A stretch of DNA of 64,000 bases from Undaria pinnatifida (taxonomy: Eukaryota; Sar; Phaeophyceae; Laminariales; Alariaceae). This document shows positions 1-12,800 of this stretch, in pieces (within the stretch, counting starts at the first letter, position 1; every line of letters starts with the position of its first letter). Under the pieces are notes generated by a model. That model worked only from the letters and a program-made list of their open reading frames with translations. It had not been told where the DNA came from and made no database searches. A program made the position numbers and the translations under genes. The stretch lies in assembly GCA_012845835.1 (NCBI GenBank), contig JABAKD010000030.1, positions 10,267,805-10,331,804 on the forward strand, in the 5' to 3' direction.

Positions 1-30
1 TTCGCTTTCTTTTCTTTGTTGTTTCCAAGT

Positions 31-385
31 GACTTGAGTCTGACGTGCGTATGCGTAGTGATAGGTACTGCGTGTAATATATGCGTGGTAGTCTTTTCTG
101 GGTGGCAAGCGGTGTACTCGTTTTTTTTTCAGGCGCGATTAGTAAGACCGTATGTACCGGTATGGACATAGCACATCGTAGGCTGACTCCCGATTTCACT
201 TTTTTTACATTTTGCTGGCGGAGGCATGACTTGCGTCAGCTGTGATATATGAGTGTATCACTTTTGTCTTGTTTGTGTTCTTTCCCTGAGGTATTCCTCA
301 GCTCCAGAGTGACTGGAGTCTGTCCTGTGACCACGGACTTGATTGTCCGAGTTAATGTAGCAACAACAACAACAACAACAACAAC
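31..385 (-). repeat. Interspersed repeat, inverted copy of 18,150-18,510
   Basis: About 350 bases are the diverged reverse complement of 18,150-18,510. Shared blocks include a CAA/TTG trinucleotide run, a stretch with 'gaccacggacttgatt', 'gaggtattcctcagctcc' and a distal 'actacgcatacgcac'. The two copies flank the NT5DC exons in opposite orientation. No coding potential was recognised, and element class is unknown. Confidence 0.7.
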
Positions 386-758
386 AAAAGCTCTCGCTGG
401 ACGCTTGCTGCACCACCCCCCACGCGTGGACGCCGAAGAGCGAAAGCGGATGCTTTGACTCTTCCGATGACGCCTGGCGCACGCACGCGCGTGGCGTGTT
501 GAACCGACGCGCCAGGCCAACGCGAACTAAGCGCGGAGGGCCGACCCTCTAAATTTCTCTCCCTTTCGCTCTCCCTCCCGTTCCTCTGTCTCTTTTGTCT
601 ATCATTCCTCCCTCTCTTGTCCGTTTCTCTCTGTTGAATATCCCTCTCTCTATCAAGTATCTCAATATTTTTGGAATGTTTCTCGCAATCAACGTCACCG
701 ATCCCGGACGCAAGCACCCCGATTTCGAGCGGAATCCTACTGGCCAATCTTCACCCAC

Positions 759-845
759 CTCCCGATGTCTGCCAGAACCTTCTCGTGCATCAACCCCGAC
801 ACGTGCACGTGTTTCACAGCCGCCAGGACATCTTCCACTACGGCC
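759..845 (-). CDS. NT5DC gene, exon 5 of those seen
   Basis: Translates to AVVEDVLAAVKHVHVSGL followed by MHEKVLADIG. It begins after a good acceptor (tttttgtgcag) and ends at AG/GTGGGT. The first base completes the Arg codon begun in the upstream exon, so the phase is 2/1. In the family this is the helix with the V..VH.SG.(L/M)H motif that precedes HAD motif II. No continuation was found in bases 1-758, so the next exon lies off the left edge. Confidence 0.85.
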
Positions 846-3800
846 CTGCACAAAAATACAAACAAACGCACGAAAACACACATTAAAAAACAAGCAAACG
901 AAGAACACAATGAGGATTTTGCGCGATACAAGCACGTTGCCATCCCGAGGAAATGTAACGAGCGTGTTACGGGTTAGTGTAGGAGGGATATACTACTAGA
1001 ATACTCAGTCGGCGCTTTACTGAGCAGTCTAGTAAGCAGTCTAGTAGGTGTCCGGTAATGGATAGGCTACTCTTAAAAAAAAGACTACTCACAACACACC
1101 ACCGTAGACTACTCAAGTCAGCGCTGACTGAGCAGTCTAGTAGGTGAAGGATGACCCGCGCAACCCAGAAGTAATAGACTACTATTAACATTAACAGTCT
1201 ACCAACCTGATACCGTCGACTACCCACCCTACTACGCTGTTCAATTAGCACAAACAGTAGGGGTATACTTATGTACCAAAAATACCAGTGAGACCACCGA
1301 GGCAGACCGAGCAGCCTTGTAGATAGAGGACAACCTACCAACCTACCGGTATGGTTTACCAGGTACGATAAATTGACTACTCATAACCTACTGTTGTAGA
1401 GCACTAAGTCAGCACTGCTGTTTGATCAGTTTAGATGGCAAAGGACAACCCACTGAAGCTACCCAACCTGTTGTTGACCCTTTCGCGACTTCAAACGAAA
1501 GCAAATGCCGAAACAAATGCCGATTACGGCATCAGCCACGTGAAGCAATCCGAGCAGCTGGTGTAAGCAGGAGATGTGTTCGGACTGCAAGGCAGGAAAC
1601 TGTAAGGTAAAACCTAAGGCATGACGATGCCCGGATCGCTTCAAGCGTTTCTCAAGACACTTAAAAAGATCGCGCTCGTCGGTTTTGGTCTGTATGCTAA
1701 GATAGTATACCATAATCAAGATATAACCAAGTCCCGAAGGGGTTAATAGCCCGGACGATGACGATTCAGTCACTGCTGACTGAGTAGTCATACAACAGTA
1801 GGTTGTCTCTTGTAACGAAAAGTGCGAAGGTGATACAGTAGACGGGATGGGGGGGGGGCAGGAGTACCAGGTGCCGGGTATGTATTATACCTGGGGTGGA
1901 ACGCCTTGTGGCCGGCCTCCGCCTGTAGGTGCTGCACAACGTCCGCCAGCAAGCACGCCTCCGCCAGGCAAAATCGGTCGTTCAGCGGCTTCAGCACCGT
2001 CTTGCGGTACTCCGGGGACACCATCACCGGGTACGACCCGTACTCCGCCTGTCCGCAGTTTTGCGCGACCGCGCGACACGAAGACAAATTAAACAAAAAC
2101 CAAACACGGTTGGCACCCGATCACAGCCACAATCACGAACACCACCGCCATCAACCGCCTCTACCGCCACCAAGGTTAAGGCCGCCACCACCACCACCGC
2201 CACCACTACCGGCAACAACGCCATCACCACAACCACCACCGCAGCTAACGGCAGCGAACCGAGATCGGGCCGAGCTACTCACTACCCCCGGTGAGCAGCA
2301 GGCGGTAGCGTGTTGCTTTGCCAAGGGCGCTTACGGGCGTATACGGAATACCTTGCTGCTGCTGTTACGACGATATCGTCGCGTTAGGCCAAGCCGGACA
2401 ACACGGTATTTTACCAAAAGGGCCGTCGGGGGCATATCGCGCATTTTTTATGTGGAGCGTGTGGTGCGCGACGGGGCTTTGACTCGGCCTCCTCTCTCCA
2501 AAACGGGGTTGTTTTCGTTGCCAAAAGTGTTTATCGAAAATATATCCCGCTTGACTCTGACCGCATGCTACACACCGATATACGAAATAAGTCAAATGCA
2601 AAAACGAAGCGCTCGACGCCGAGAGCTACCACCATGCAGCGACTTCGAAAACGAAAACTAAAAAAAGACTGAGCGTGCCGTCCCTTGCCAGAGTGGACTG
2701 TTGTGCAACAGAGCAATAAACGACAAAAGAAATTTCGAAGGACTCAGATGATGACGATGGTGAAGGGGACTGTGAAATTGAAAATGCAGTGAACGTCAAA
2801 AGTGACGAGGGACTCGGACAATACAGATAATGCGCAACATCCAGTACACCCCATAGTACACGCAGTATAGCTACAAATTATACTCAATTTTTTTTCGTAC
2901 ATTAACAAAATGGGGTATAGCCCGGGGGGCTTTGAGCAAAATGGGGTAACCCAATTTTCGTGGTGGGGCGCGCCAGTGTACGCCGGCTAAACGCCTCCAA
3001 TTCGCATTCTGGCCTGTGGAGAGGACGTTTTGAGCGCCCGTATTTACCTTGTTTTCGGGTGTCGAAGGAAAAAAAAAAGGTTTGGCGTGCTGCCCACACA
3101 CTATGCGCGCGGGGTGCAGGCGCCAGAATGCGAATTGGAGGCATTTAGCCGGCGTACGCTGGCCCCGCCACAAAATGAAGGTACCCCATTTTGTTCAAAT
3201 ACACCCGGCGTACACTCCGTTTTGTCGATTCGCCGAAACATTACATACAATCATCAGTACACCCAGGAAACCCTGTACGCTCAGTACAATTACATACCCG
3301 TGGTACACGTCTAACTACTCCATGTAGGTACACAATTCATTCTTCAGTAGCACACCTAACACGTTTGAGCAGTATATCCGCACCTCTATCTCGGCGTGGC
3401 TAAGGGGGGTCCTTCCCCGGTATACCGGAACGTTTATCCGGTTGATGTACGACAGCTTGCACAGGAGGCCCTTGTCCATGTCCACAGTCAGACCCTGACC
3501 ACACACAACACACGCATAACCAAATGCAAGCATTACCGAAGCACGTAACACATGGGCGGTTTTAATAGGAGCACTCCAGCAGGGGTATTACGGCAAAAAG
3601 CAGTACGGGACAAGCACTACACGAGTATCACAGGAGCATCGCAGGAGCATCAGAGAAGCATGAGAGAAGCCTTAAAAGGGGCCTGCACCTAAGGACGTCG
3701 GCGAATGTTCGTCACGAGAAAAACATGTCAGGCACACGATTTGTCCCACGTGACATAGATCTAACCTCGATCCATCGCGCATTATTTTTTTTCTTCGAAG

Positions 3801-6800
3801 CCGCACATGGTGGTGGGTAGGGGTTGGAGGATGGGGCGGGGATGGAGGGGCGATCAACTGTGCGCCATGCTCCGAGTGCGCGAGGGAGAACTAGACGTTC
3901 GCGGAAACACGCGCTTCTTTTGGGAGGAGCGGGCACTGGCACACTACCGAAAGATAACTATGTACCAGGTAGGAGTATTAACTCACCATAATGGCGAATT
4001 CCTTATCGTACTCCATGTCAATCAAGCCCGGCGGATACTTCAGCTCTTCCACCAGGTGCCGCTTGGCGAGGTCGTAAATCAAAACTGCACGCGCGACACA
4101 GCAAAAGCAGGCAAAAAACAGGCGAAAGCACTATCACCGTCACGGTCACTACCATGATCACGCCCACGGGTCAAAAGTCGTTTAACCCCTTCCCACTAGT
4201 GCGAAAACATATCGTACATCTACGAACTCCCATGAAGGTTGTCCCAAAAAACGTGGGTGCAGTCCTGAAGAGGGGCTAACATATCAATCAACGCGTTTCC
4301 ACTGCTGTGATACGCCGGTACAGCTGGCTACATGCCTGCCTGGTTGGATGGTTCCAATCGGTCGACAAGGTCCGGGGACCGACGGCCTCAAGCTAAAAAG
4401 CATCGCGTGTGGGTGGCGATTAGCAACTGCCCGACAGTTGCTACGGTCTGTCGTTATATCTGTGCGTGTCTGCCTATCTGTCTACATGTCCGTCTGTCTA
4501 TAGCATGCTGCTGTGACGGGTGAGCCGGTTCCCCGGAGACTCTTGGGAGCTTTGCCGCCGGCTCGAGATTACCGGTTGTTCCGTCTGGATAACCACGCAA
4601 CGGCTTCAAGCGCGACTACTTCACAGGATCCACGGTGCCGGGTCGAAGACTTTGGCTTTGCGGCACCGCAGACATCCATGCGAACCACGCTTTGGTATTA
4701 TGGTCATACTATAACTATTGATCGTTCAATAACCTGCACTTGTATTCGTAGCGTTATTCTTGATAGATCATCGATGTGCCCGTGTGCTGCCAATCAACAA
4801 GCCCACAACGGATACATGACCTTCCCATCCTACCATACGCCATCCATGCTCGTACCGGACGAGGGGATGGAGGGCGGGGGGGATCCTGCCGAACTATACC
4901 ACAACAGTCACATCAGAAACCGGAAAAAAACGACGTGGTAGTGCCGGTACTATTACCGATAACGGTAACACACCATAATACCCTGGCTACACTTTTTTTT
5001 TTTTCTCATCCCACATATTATCTAGGCGCTCTTTATTTCCCCTTCTCCCTTCCCATGCACATAAATCAGATCCGCCGACCACAATTAACAGGGAAATAGT
5101 GTAAAAAAGCACAAACACTGCGGAGAGAAGTACGGCAAGTGTCTTGCCACCGCCTGACCGCGTTACGCCGGAAGGTGCTAAGCGTTAAGAGCGTGTTCTT
5201 CCCATTAAAGTACAGTACTATTTCCACCCATCTACAATTCAGCACGACCAGTGTCTGTGCCGATGTCTCCTCTAGCGACAAGATCTGTGGTCCAAAACAA
5301 ATCCATTAGGAGACAGAGTTACGCATCATTGCAAATACAACTGTCAGTAAAGCGACATGGCCATTCAATGCCAACCGCAACGAACACGCGGGCAAAAAAG
5401 CATGCAGGCCAGTACACCAGAATATTTGCAACAACAAAAAAGAGGAAAAGAAGAAAAAGACGAAAAAAAAGGACAAAACTGAAAAAAAAGAAAACTGGAA
5501 CGAAAGAGGGAAACAGGCCCGCGGCGCGAGAAAAATGAAAACACAAAAGCACAACAGACAGGCAGCAACTAGCAACAAGGCAGATGCCGCCACTCAACCA
5601 ACGTCCGGGGCAGCAACCATACCGGTTTTCGAACTACCCTATCCTACTGCTGTAGCAGTAGGATGTATCACCCATCACCTGCGTATTACTTCTGGCGTCA
5701 GTGGTGCCCATACCGTGATCATCTTCACCGTACCCAATACGAAAACGAACCCAATTAATAAAGCAAGCAAAAACACAGCCACATAGCAGATGACACCAAC
5801 CAGCTGGCGTCGTGGAAGCAACCAAGCTAGGTTTCAAAGAACTACTAGAGCGTTTGGAGTATTGCTGCCTGGTCTGTCCTCTACTTCCTGCTGTATTTTT
5901 TGTTCTCGACGCCGGTGTCCATACCAACATCATCGCCTACATAGCCCCCAAGGGTACCCAAACGGAAGCAGAAAGGGCAAAGCAAAAGGGAGAAAAAAGA
6001 GGGACGAAAAAAGGGGAGAAGTAGGGGAAAGGCAGCATTATACGTGTACCACACACCCAGGAATATGTAAGAATGTCGGAACAGTCTGGAGTTTGGCGGA
6101 ACGAAGAGGAAATATCGGAGAACCGGGTAGCATAGGGGGGGGGGGGTGGTTCCAGGGGAAGGAATAGCGGAAAAAAGGAGGACCTCAGCAGCAACAACGT
6201 AGCACACCAGCAGCACACCAGCAGCGAGTATCGGACACAACAACCGGTAGAGGAAGAAGGGAGTAGCGCCCACGCAGCAGCGACAGCAGCAGCAGTAGCA
6301 GTAGGGAGAACACGTCGGCAGGAGCATAGGGGTAGAGAGGTGGCACGGGGAGACACCAATCTCAATCCAGCAGCACACCAGCAGCGAGTATCGGACACAA
6401 CAACCGGTAGAGGAAGAAGGGAGTAGCGCCCACGCAGCAGCGACAGCAGCAGCAGTAGCAGTAGGGAGAACACGTCGGCAGGAGCATAGGGGTAGAGAGG
6501 TGGCACGGGGAGACACCAATCGCAATCTACATTTCTGGGCAGGAGAGTGCGACAGATGATGCAGCTTCAATGGAAACAGCAGCAGCAACACAGGAGGGTC
6601 AGCAGATTAGAAGGAAGGTCGTACGACAGGAGCATAGGAGAACAGGGATACAGCAGGTAAAACAGTATTAATAGTAGTGTCATCGATCACAAGCTACCCA
6701 AGAACAGCACACATCGTGGTGAGCGCGTGTTGTATGGACTGCTGTGGGTGAGAAGAGAAGAAACAAGAAGAAGGAATGTTGTACAAGCGTGGTCGTATAG

Positions 6801-9800
6801 GGATGCCGAACGAGCAGGTTAACGCAGAGATTCAAGAGTAAGGACATATTTGCGACACCATGACGCATACCGAGAACAAACAGTTAGGCGAGTCCCGAGT
6901 GTATGGGTAGCGCAGCGATCTGTTCCCTGAAGCCATGCATTACATCAAAAGCCACTAGAGAAAACCCAAGACGTGAAAGGGAGCCAAATACATTTCCGAT
7001 TAGGGGGGGTTCGTATGAGACAGAGGCCGGGGAAGGACCCTCGGCAATTTGATATTTATCCGCAGGATTGTGTGTTGGATTGGCTGCTATTAATAGCTAG
7101 TCGAGGTCTTTATATTATTATAGACCGTGCACTACTCTGGTATATCATACCAGTAGGGTGCGGTATAGGACGGAAAACACCACGGAAAACAAATATAGGA
7201 ACGTAATCATTTAACATGGAAAGCCAGGCGATTGTGTTTAATATTTACCGCAGCAGTGACGCGGTGACATTTACCTTCACTGGAACGAGCTCCACGATGA
7301 TATCACCACAGCCGCTACGCGTACTAACCACTAACGGCACTAGTCTACAGCCTGAGCATAGTACTGTTAATATTCTGGCCTTGCAGTGTTAATACTACTA
7401 GGATGCTACTATCACTACTACCGCTAATACTATTACGACTACTACTACCAGTACTAGTAGTACTACTACACTACTACTGCTGCTGATGCTGCTATACTGC
7501 ACTCTACTACTAACCCTAATTGCTATTACTCGGAGATTACGATACCACTTCATATACTGGTCGGACTATTAATAGCGGTGTAAAGTGTGACTGCTACGGA
7601 ACGGATGAGGCGGGTGGCAACGGGCGGGGAGGAGGGGGGTCGCTGGGGGGGGGGGCACGAATATATACATGCGTACAAGTAGACATTTTCAAAACAGGAG
7701 ATCAACGGCGCGGGGGGGGGAAGGGGTGGCGAGTTGAGGCAATGAATCTAGGAAGGACGGGGCGAGCAGGATAGAGTTCACGACCCGGCCGGGGGGGGAC
7801 GGGGCAGCGGGGCCGCGAAAAGGAAAGAGGGGGGGGTGTGCGGCAACGGGGCCGCACACAACCAGGTCGGGAAAGAACGCGGCGACGGAGCCGCGCAGAG
7901 CAACCACATATTGACGTAAAGCGCGCGAAGAATTTTAGGGGAACAACAGAGGGGAAAAACAAAGGGGAACAGGAACAGGAAGAAAAATACGGAAAGGAAA
8001 GGGAAAGACAGTAGGTGACGAAGGGGATAAAGGAACACGGGGGATAGGGCGCGCGAGAGGACGGGGGGAAGGAGGGTACGGGGAAAGAACCGGACAGGAA
8101 CAGGAAGGAGAAGCTAGGGGTATCGGGGCGGGAAGGCCGCGAATAAGAAGTACCGAACTGGGAAAAGGGGGGAGCGACGGCGGCCAGGCCGCGAGCTCAA
8201 ATAAACGGGGGGGTGCGCGGAGAAAGGGCCGTGAAAAGGGGGGGGGGGGGGGCGTGTACGGCAACGAGACCGTACACGACCCGGCCGGGGGTAAGCACGG
8301 CAACGGGGCCGCGCAAAGGAAACGGGGGGGTGTGTGCGGCAACGGGGCCGCACACAATCAGGTAGGGAACGAACGTGGCGACGGGGCCGCGCAGGGCGAC
8401 GGCGGCCAGGCCGCGGGTTTTAGCAAATGGGAGTGCGAGGCAAAGGGGCCACGCAAAACGTGTGGGGGGTGGTGTGCGGTAACGGGACCGTACACGACCC
8501 GGCCTGGGGGAAGCGCGGCAACGGGGCCGCGCAAATAAAGGGGGGTGCGAGTGCAGCAACGGGGCTGCACACGACGATCAGTCCGGGAGGGGACGCGGCA
8601 ACGGGGCCGCGCAGAGCGACGGCGATGAGGCCGCGGGCTCAAACAAACGGGGGGTGCGCGACAAAGGGGTCGCGCACGTTCAGGCCGGGGGAAACGCGGC
8701 AACGGGGCCGCGAAATGAAAGGGGGTGGGAGTGGGCGGCGATGGGGCCGTACACGACCAAGGGGGGGGGGAACGCGGCAACGGGGCCGCGCGGGAAAAAA
8801 AAGGGGGGGGGGCGTGGGCGGCAACGGGGCCGTTCACGACCTGGTCGGGGGGCGCGGCTACGGGGCCGCGCAAGAAAGGGGGGGTGTGCGGCAACGGGGC
8901 CGTACACGACCTTGTCCAGGGTGGGATGCGGCAACGGGGCCGTTCACGACCTGGTCGGGGGGCGCGGCAACGGGGCCGCGCAAGAAAGGGGGGGTGTGCG
9001 GCAACGGGGCCGTACACGACCTTGTCGGGGGTGGGATGCGGCAACGGGGCCGTTCACGACGTGGTCGGGGGGGCGCGGCCACGGGGCCGCGCAAGAAAGG
9101 GGGGGTGCGCGGCAACAGGGCCGTTCACGACCTTGTCGGGGGTGGGATGCGGCAACGGGGCCGTGCAAGAAAGGGGGTGTGTGCGGCAACGGGGCCGTAC
9201 ACGACCTTGTCCGGGGTGGGATGCGGCAACGGGGCCGTTCACCACCTGGCCGGGGGGCGTGGCTACGGGGCCGCGCAAGAAAGGGGGAGTGTGCGGCAAC
9301 GGGGCCGTACACGACCTTGTCGGGGGTGGGATGCGGCAACGGGGCCGTGCAAGAAAGGGGGGGTGTGCGGCAACGGGGCCGTACACGACCTTGTCCAGGG
9401 TGGGATGCGGCAACGGGGCCGTTCACGACCTGGTCGGGGGGCGCGGCCACGGGGCCGCGCAAGAAAGGGGGGGTGTGCGGCAACGGGGCCGTACACGACC
9501 TTGTCGGGGGTGGGATGCGGCAACGGGGCCGTGCAAGAAAGGGGGGGTGTGCGGCAACGGGGCCGTACACGACCTTGTCCGGGGTGGGATGCGGCAACGG
9601 GGCCGTTCACCACCTGGTCGGGGGGCGCGGCTACAGGGCCGCACAAGAAAGGGGGGGTGTGCGGCAACGGGGCCGTACACGACCTTGTCCGGGGTGGGAT
9701 GCGGCAACGGGGCCGTTCACCACCTGGCCGGGGGGCGTGGCTACGGGGCCGCGCAAGAAAGGGGGAGTGTGCGGCAACGGGGCCGTACACGACCTTGTCG

Positions 9801-12800
9801 GGGGTGGGATGCGGCAACGGGGCCGTGCAAGAAAGGGGGGGTGTGCGGCAACGGGGCCGTACACGACCTTGTCCGGGGTGGGATGCGGCAACGGGGCCGT
9901 TCACGACCTGGTCGGGGGGCGCGGCTACGGGGCCGCACAAGAAAGGGGGGGTGTGCGGCAACGGGGCCGTACACGACCTTGTCCGGGGTGGGATGCGGCA
10001 ACGGGGCCGTACACGACCTTGTCGGGGGTGGGATGCGGCAACGGGGCCGTGCAAGAAAGGGGAAGGCGTGCGACAACGGGGTCACGCACGAGCAGGTACG
10101 GTGGGGACACGGCAACGGGGCCGAGCAAAAGGGGGGGGGGGGGGGGTGGGCAACGGGCCGTACACGACAAAACGGGGGAAGGAACGCGGAAACGGGGCCG
10201 CGTAAACTAGGGGGGGGGGAAAGGGGCGGCAACGGGACTGTACACGACCTGGTCGGGGTTGGCACGCGGCGGCGGGGCCGCCCAAGAAGGGGTGAAAGGT
10301 GTGCGGCAGCGTGGCCGTACTTCACCAGGATGGGGGAGGGGGGGGGGGGGCAACGGGGCCGCGCAAAGAAGGGGGGGGGGCGGGGGGGGGGGGGGTAGGG
10401 GCTGCAACAGGGTCGTACACGAATAAGCCGCCCGGGGGCGTGAACGTGGCATCGTGGGGGGGAAGGGGGGTGCAACAACGGGGTCGTAGACGACCAGGCA
10501 CGGGAGATAATGCGGCAAGGAGGCCGCACAAATGAAGGGGGGGTGGGGGTGCGGTAACGGGGCTGTACACAACCAGGCTTGGGGGGGGGCGCGGAAAGGG
10601 GACCGCGCAAACAGGGGGCGGGGGGGGGGAGGGGGGGGGCAACGGGGTCGTTCACGACTTTGCCGGGGGGGGGGAGCACGACCTGGTCACGGAGGGGACG
10701 CAGATACGGGGCCGCGCAAAAAGGAGGGAGAGGTGTGAGGCAGAGGGGCCATACACGACCTTGTCGGGGGTAGGACATGACAACGGGGCCGCGCAAGAAA
10801 GGGGGGGATACATGCGGCAACGGAGCCGTTCACGACCTGGTCAACGGGCGTGGCAACTGAGACGCGCAAGAAGTGGGGGAGGTGCGCGGCAACGGGGCCG
10901 TACACGAGCTTGTCGGGGATGGGATGCGGCAATGGGGCCGCGCAAGAAGGGGGGAGAGGCGTGCGACAACGGGGTCATGCACGACCAGGCGGGGGGGGGG
11001 GCACGGCAAAGGGGCCGCGCAAACAAAGGGGGTGGGGGGGGGGGGGGGGCGGCAACGGCCTGTACACGACCAAGCGGGGGAAGGAACGCGGAAACGGGGC
11101 CGCGTAAACTAGGAAGGGGGGGGCGGCAGCGGGGCCGTACACGACCGGGTCGGGGGGGGGGGACGCGGCAAGGGGCCGCGCAAGGAGGGGGAAGAGGTGT
11201 GCGGCAGTGTGGCCGTACACGACCAGGGGGGGGGGCGGGGACGCGGCAACAGGGCCGTACACGACACGGCAGGGGGGGAATGTGACAACGAACCGCGCAA
11301 GAAGGGGACGAGGGGGGGGGTGCGGAAACTGGGACGTACACGACCAGACGAGGGAGAACGCGGCAGAGGGGCCACACAGAACGGGGAACGACGAGGCAAA
11401 GAAAAGGGGGCTGACGGGCGACGAGAGAGAACGGCCAGGACGGGGAAAGGGCGGAGAAAGGGGTCGCGCAAAGAGAAAGGGGGGGAGTGAGCGGCAACGG
11501 GACCGCACACGTTCATGGAAGGTGAGCCTGCGGCAACGGGGCCGAAGGGGTGAGGCGTGGAAAGGGAGCCATTTGAGAGAGAGGAGGGAAAGAGCGCAGC
11601 AACGGAACCGCGCACGAGCTGCATAAGGCAGAACGGGAGGTGCCCCTACTGTGGAGGGGTGCTATGGAGCGCCTGGGGAAGACAGGGGGAAGACGCAGAT
11701 GAAAGGAGATCGACGGTTGGGGGTCGTGGCTGGTGTGGGGGGAGAGATGTGGATAAATATAGGAGTGGGCTTGGAGAAGGTGGGGTGGGCGTTGGGAAGG
11801 GTGCCGTGGCTTCTGCAGCTGAGCAAGCTGCATCTGAATGGGCGAGAGAAAGGGGGGAGAGGAGGGGACGGTTCGTGACGCGGTTCAAGATGGACCTAGC
11901 GGAGTTGGGGGAAGAGGTGGGGGCGCAAGCGCTGAGGATGAAGCGGAGGGTGAACACGTGGCCGACGGCGGAAGAGGCCGGGCCTCTACCAGTACCGGAG
12001 TTCAAAGCAACGCGGGCGTGGCTGGACATGGCGCCCCTATACATGGATGGGGGGGTGCGAGGGAGGGCTGGGGGAGGGAGAAAGGGGGGGGGGGGGGGGC
12101 GAAGAGGGCAACCGGCGGGGGCAAGCGGGGCGGGGGGGAGGGGTGTAGGAGGAGAATGCAAAGGAGTGGCGGCTAACTTTATCACGAGCAGTGGGGCGGC
12201 TGTCTCTGCCGCTGCAGCACTTCAGGATTCAGGGAGTGAAGAAAGGAATCAGGAGGGCGCATGCGGAGGCGAGGAACCAGGCACGGGTAAGGAGGCCGCT
12301 GACGTGGGAGATGATCAGAGTGTTGGAGGAGAGTATCGGCGCGTGGGGGGTAGGGGGGAGGATCGTGGGGATCGAGCTGGCACTGACGTATCAGCTGCTG
12401 CTGAAGGCCTCGGAACTATTCGCGGAGGAAGAGGAAAGGTGCATGAGGTTTACTGCTTGAGTCGGGGGGATGTGGCTTTCTTCGAGAAAGGGGTGCAGCT
12501 GGGACCGGGAGGGAAGGAAGCCGCGGATACGGTGGGGGTCCGTTTCAAGGGGGGGGAAGGGAGACCAGGGGAGACAAGGCGCGGTAGCCGTGAGAACTAA
12601 AGGATCTGGGGGGGGTCGGGGGGGGGTGGAAGGGAACGTAGTGGATCTGATGGCGGAGCTAGTAGGCTACTACGCGAGGACGGTTCCGGGGGGGGGGGAA
12701 ACGCCCCGCCGATGACATACAGTAGCGGGCGATGATGGAAGGTATGGACGAAAGGGCAAGCGATGATTTGCTTAAGGAGCGGGCTGGAGAGAGTGGGGAG

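Noticed and set aside
8427-10398. Three overlapping forward ORFs of 500-590 codons with Gly/Arg/Thr repeats, and matching reverse ORFs
   Set aside because: All frames are open because the hairpin repeat lacks stop codons; products in every frame are simple repeats and no start or splice context favours one.
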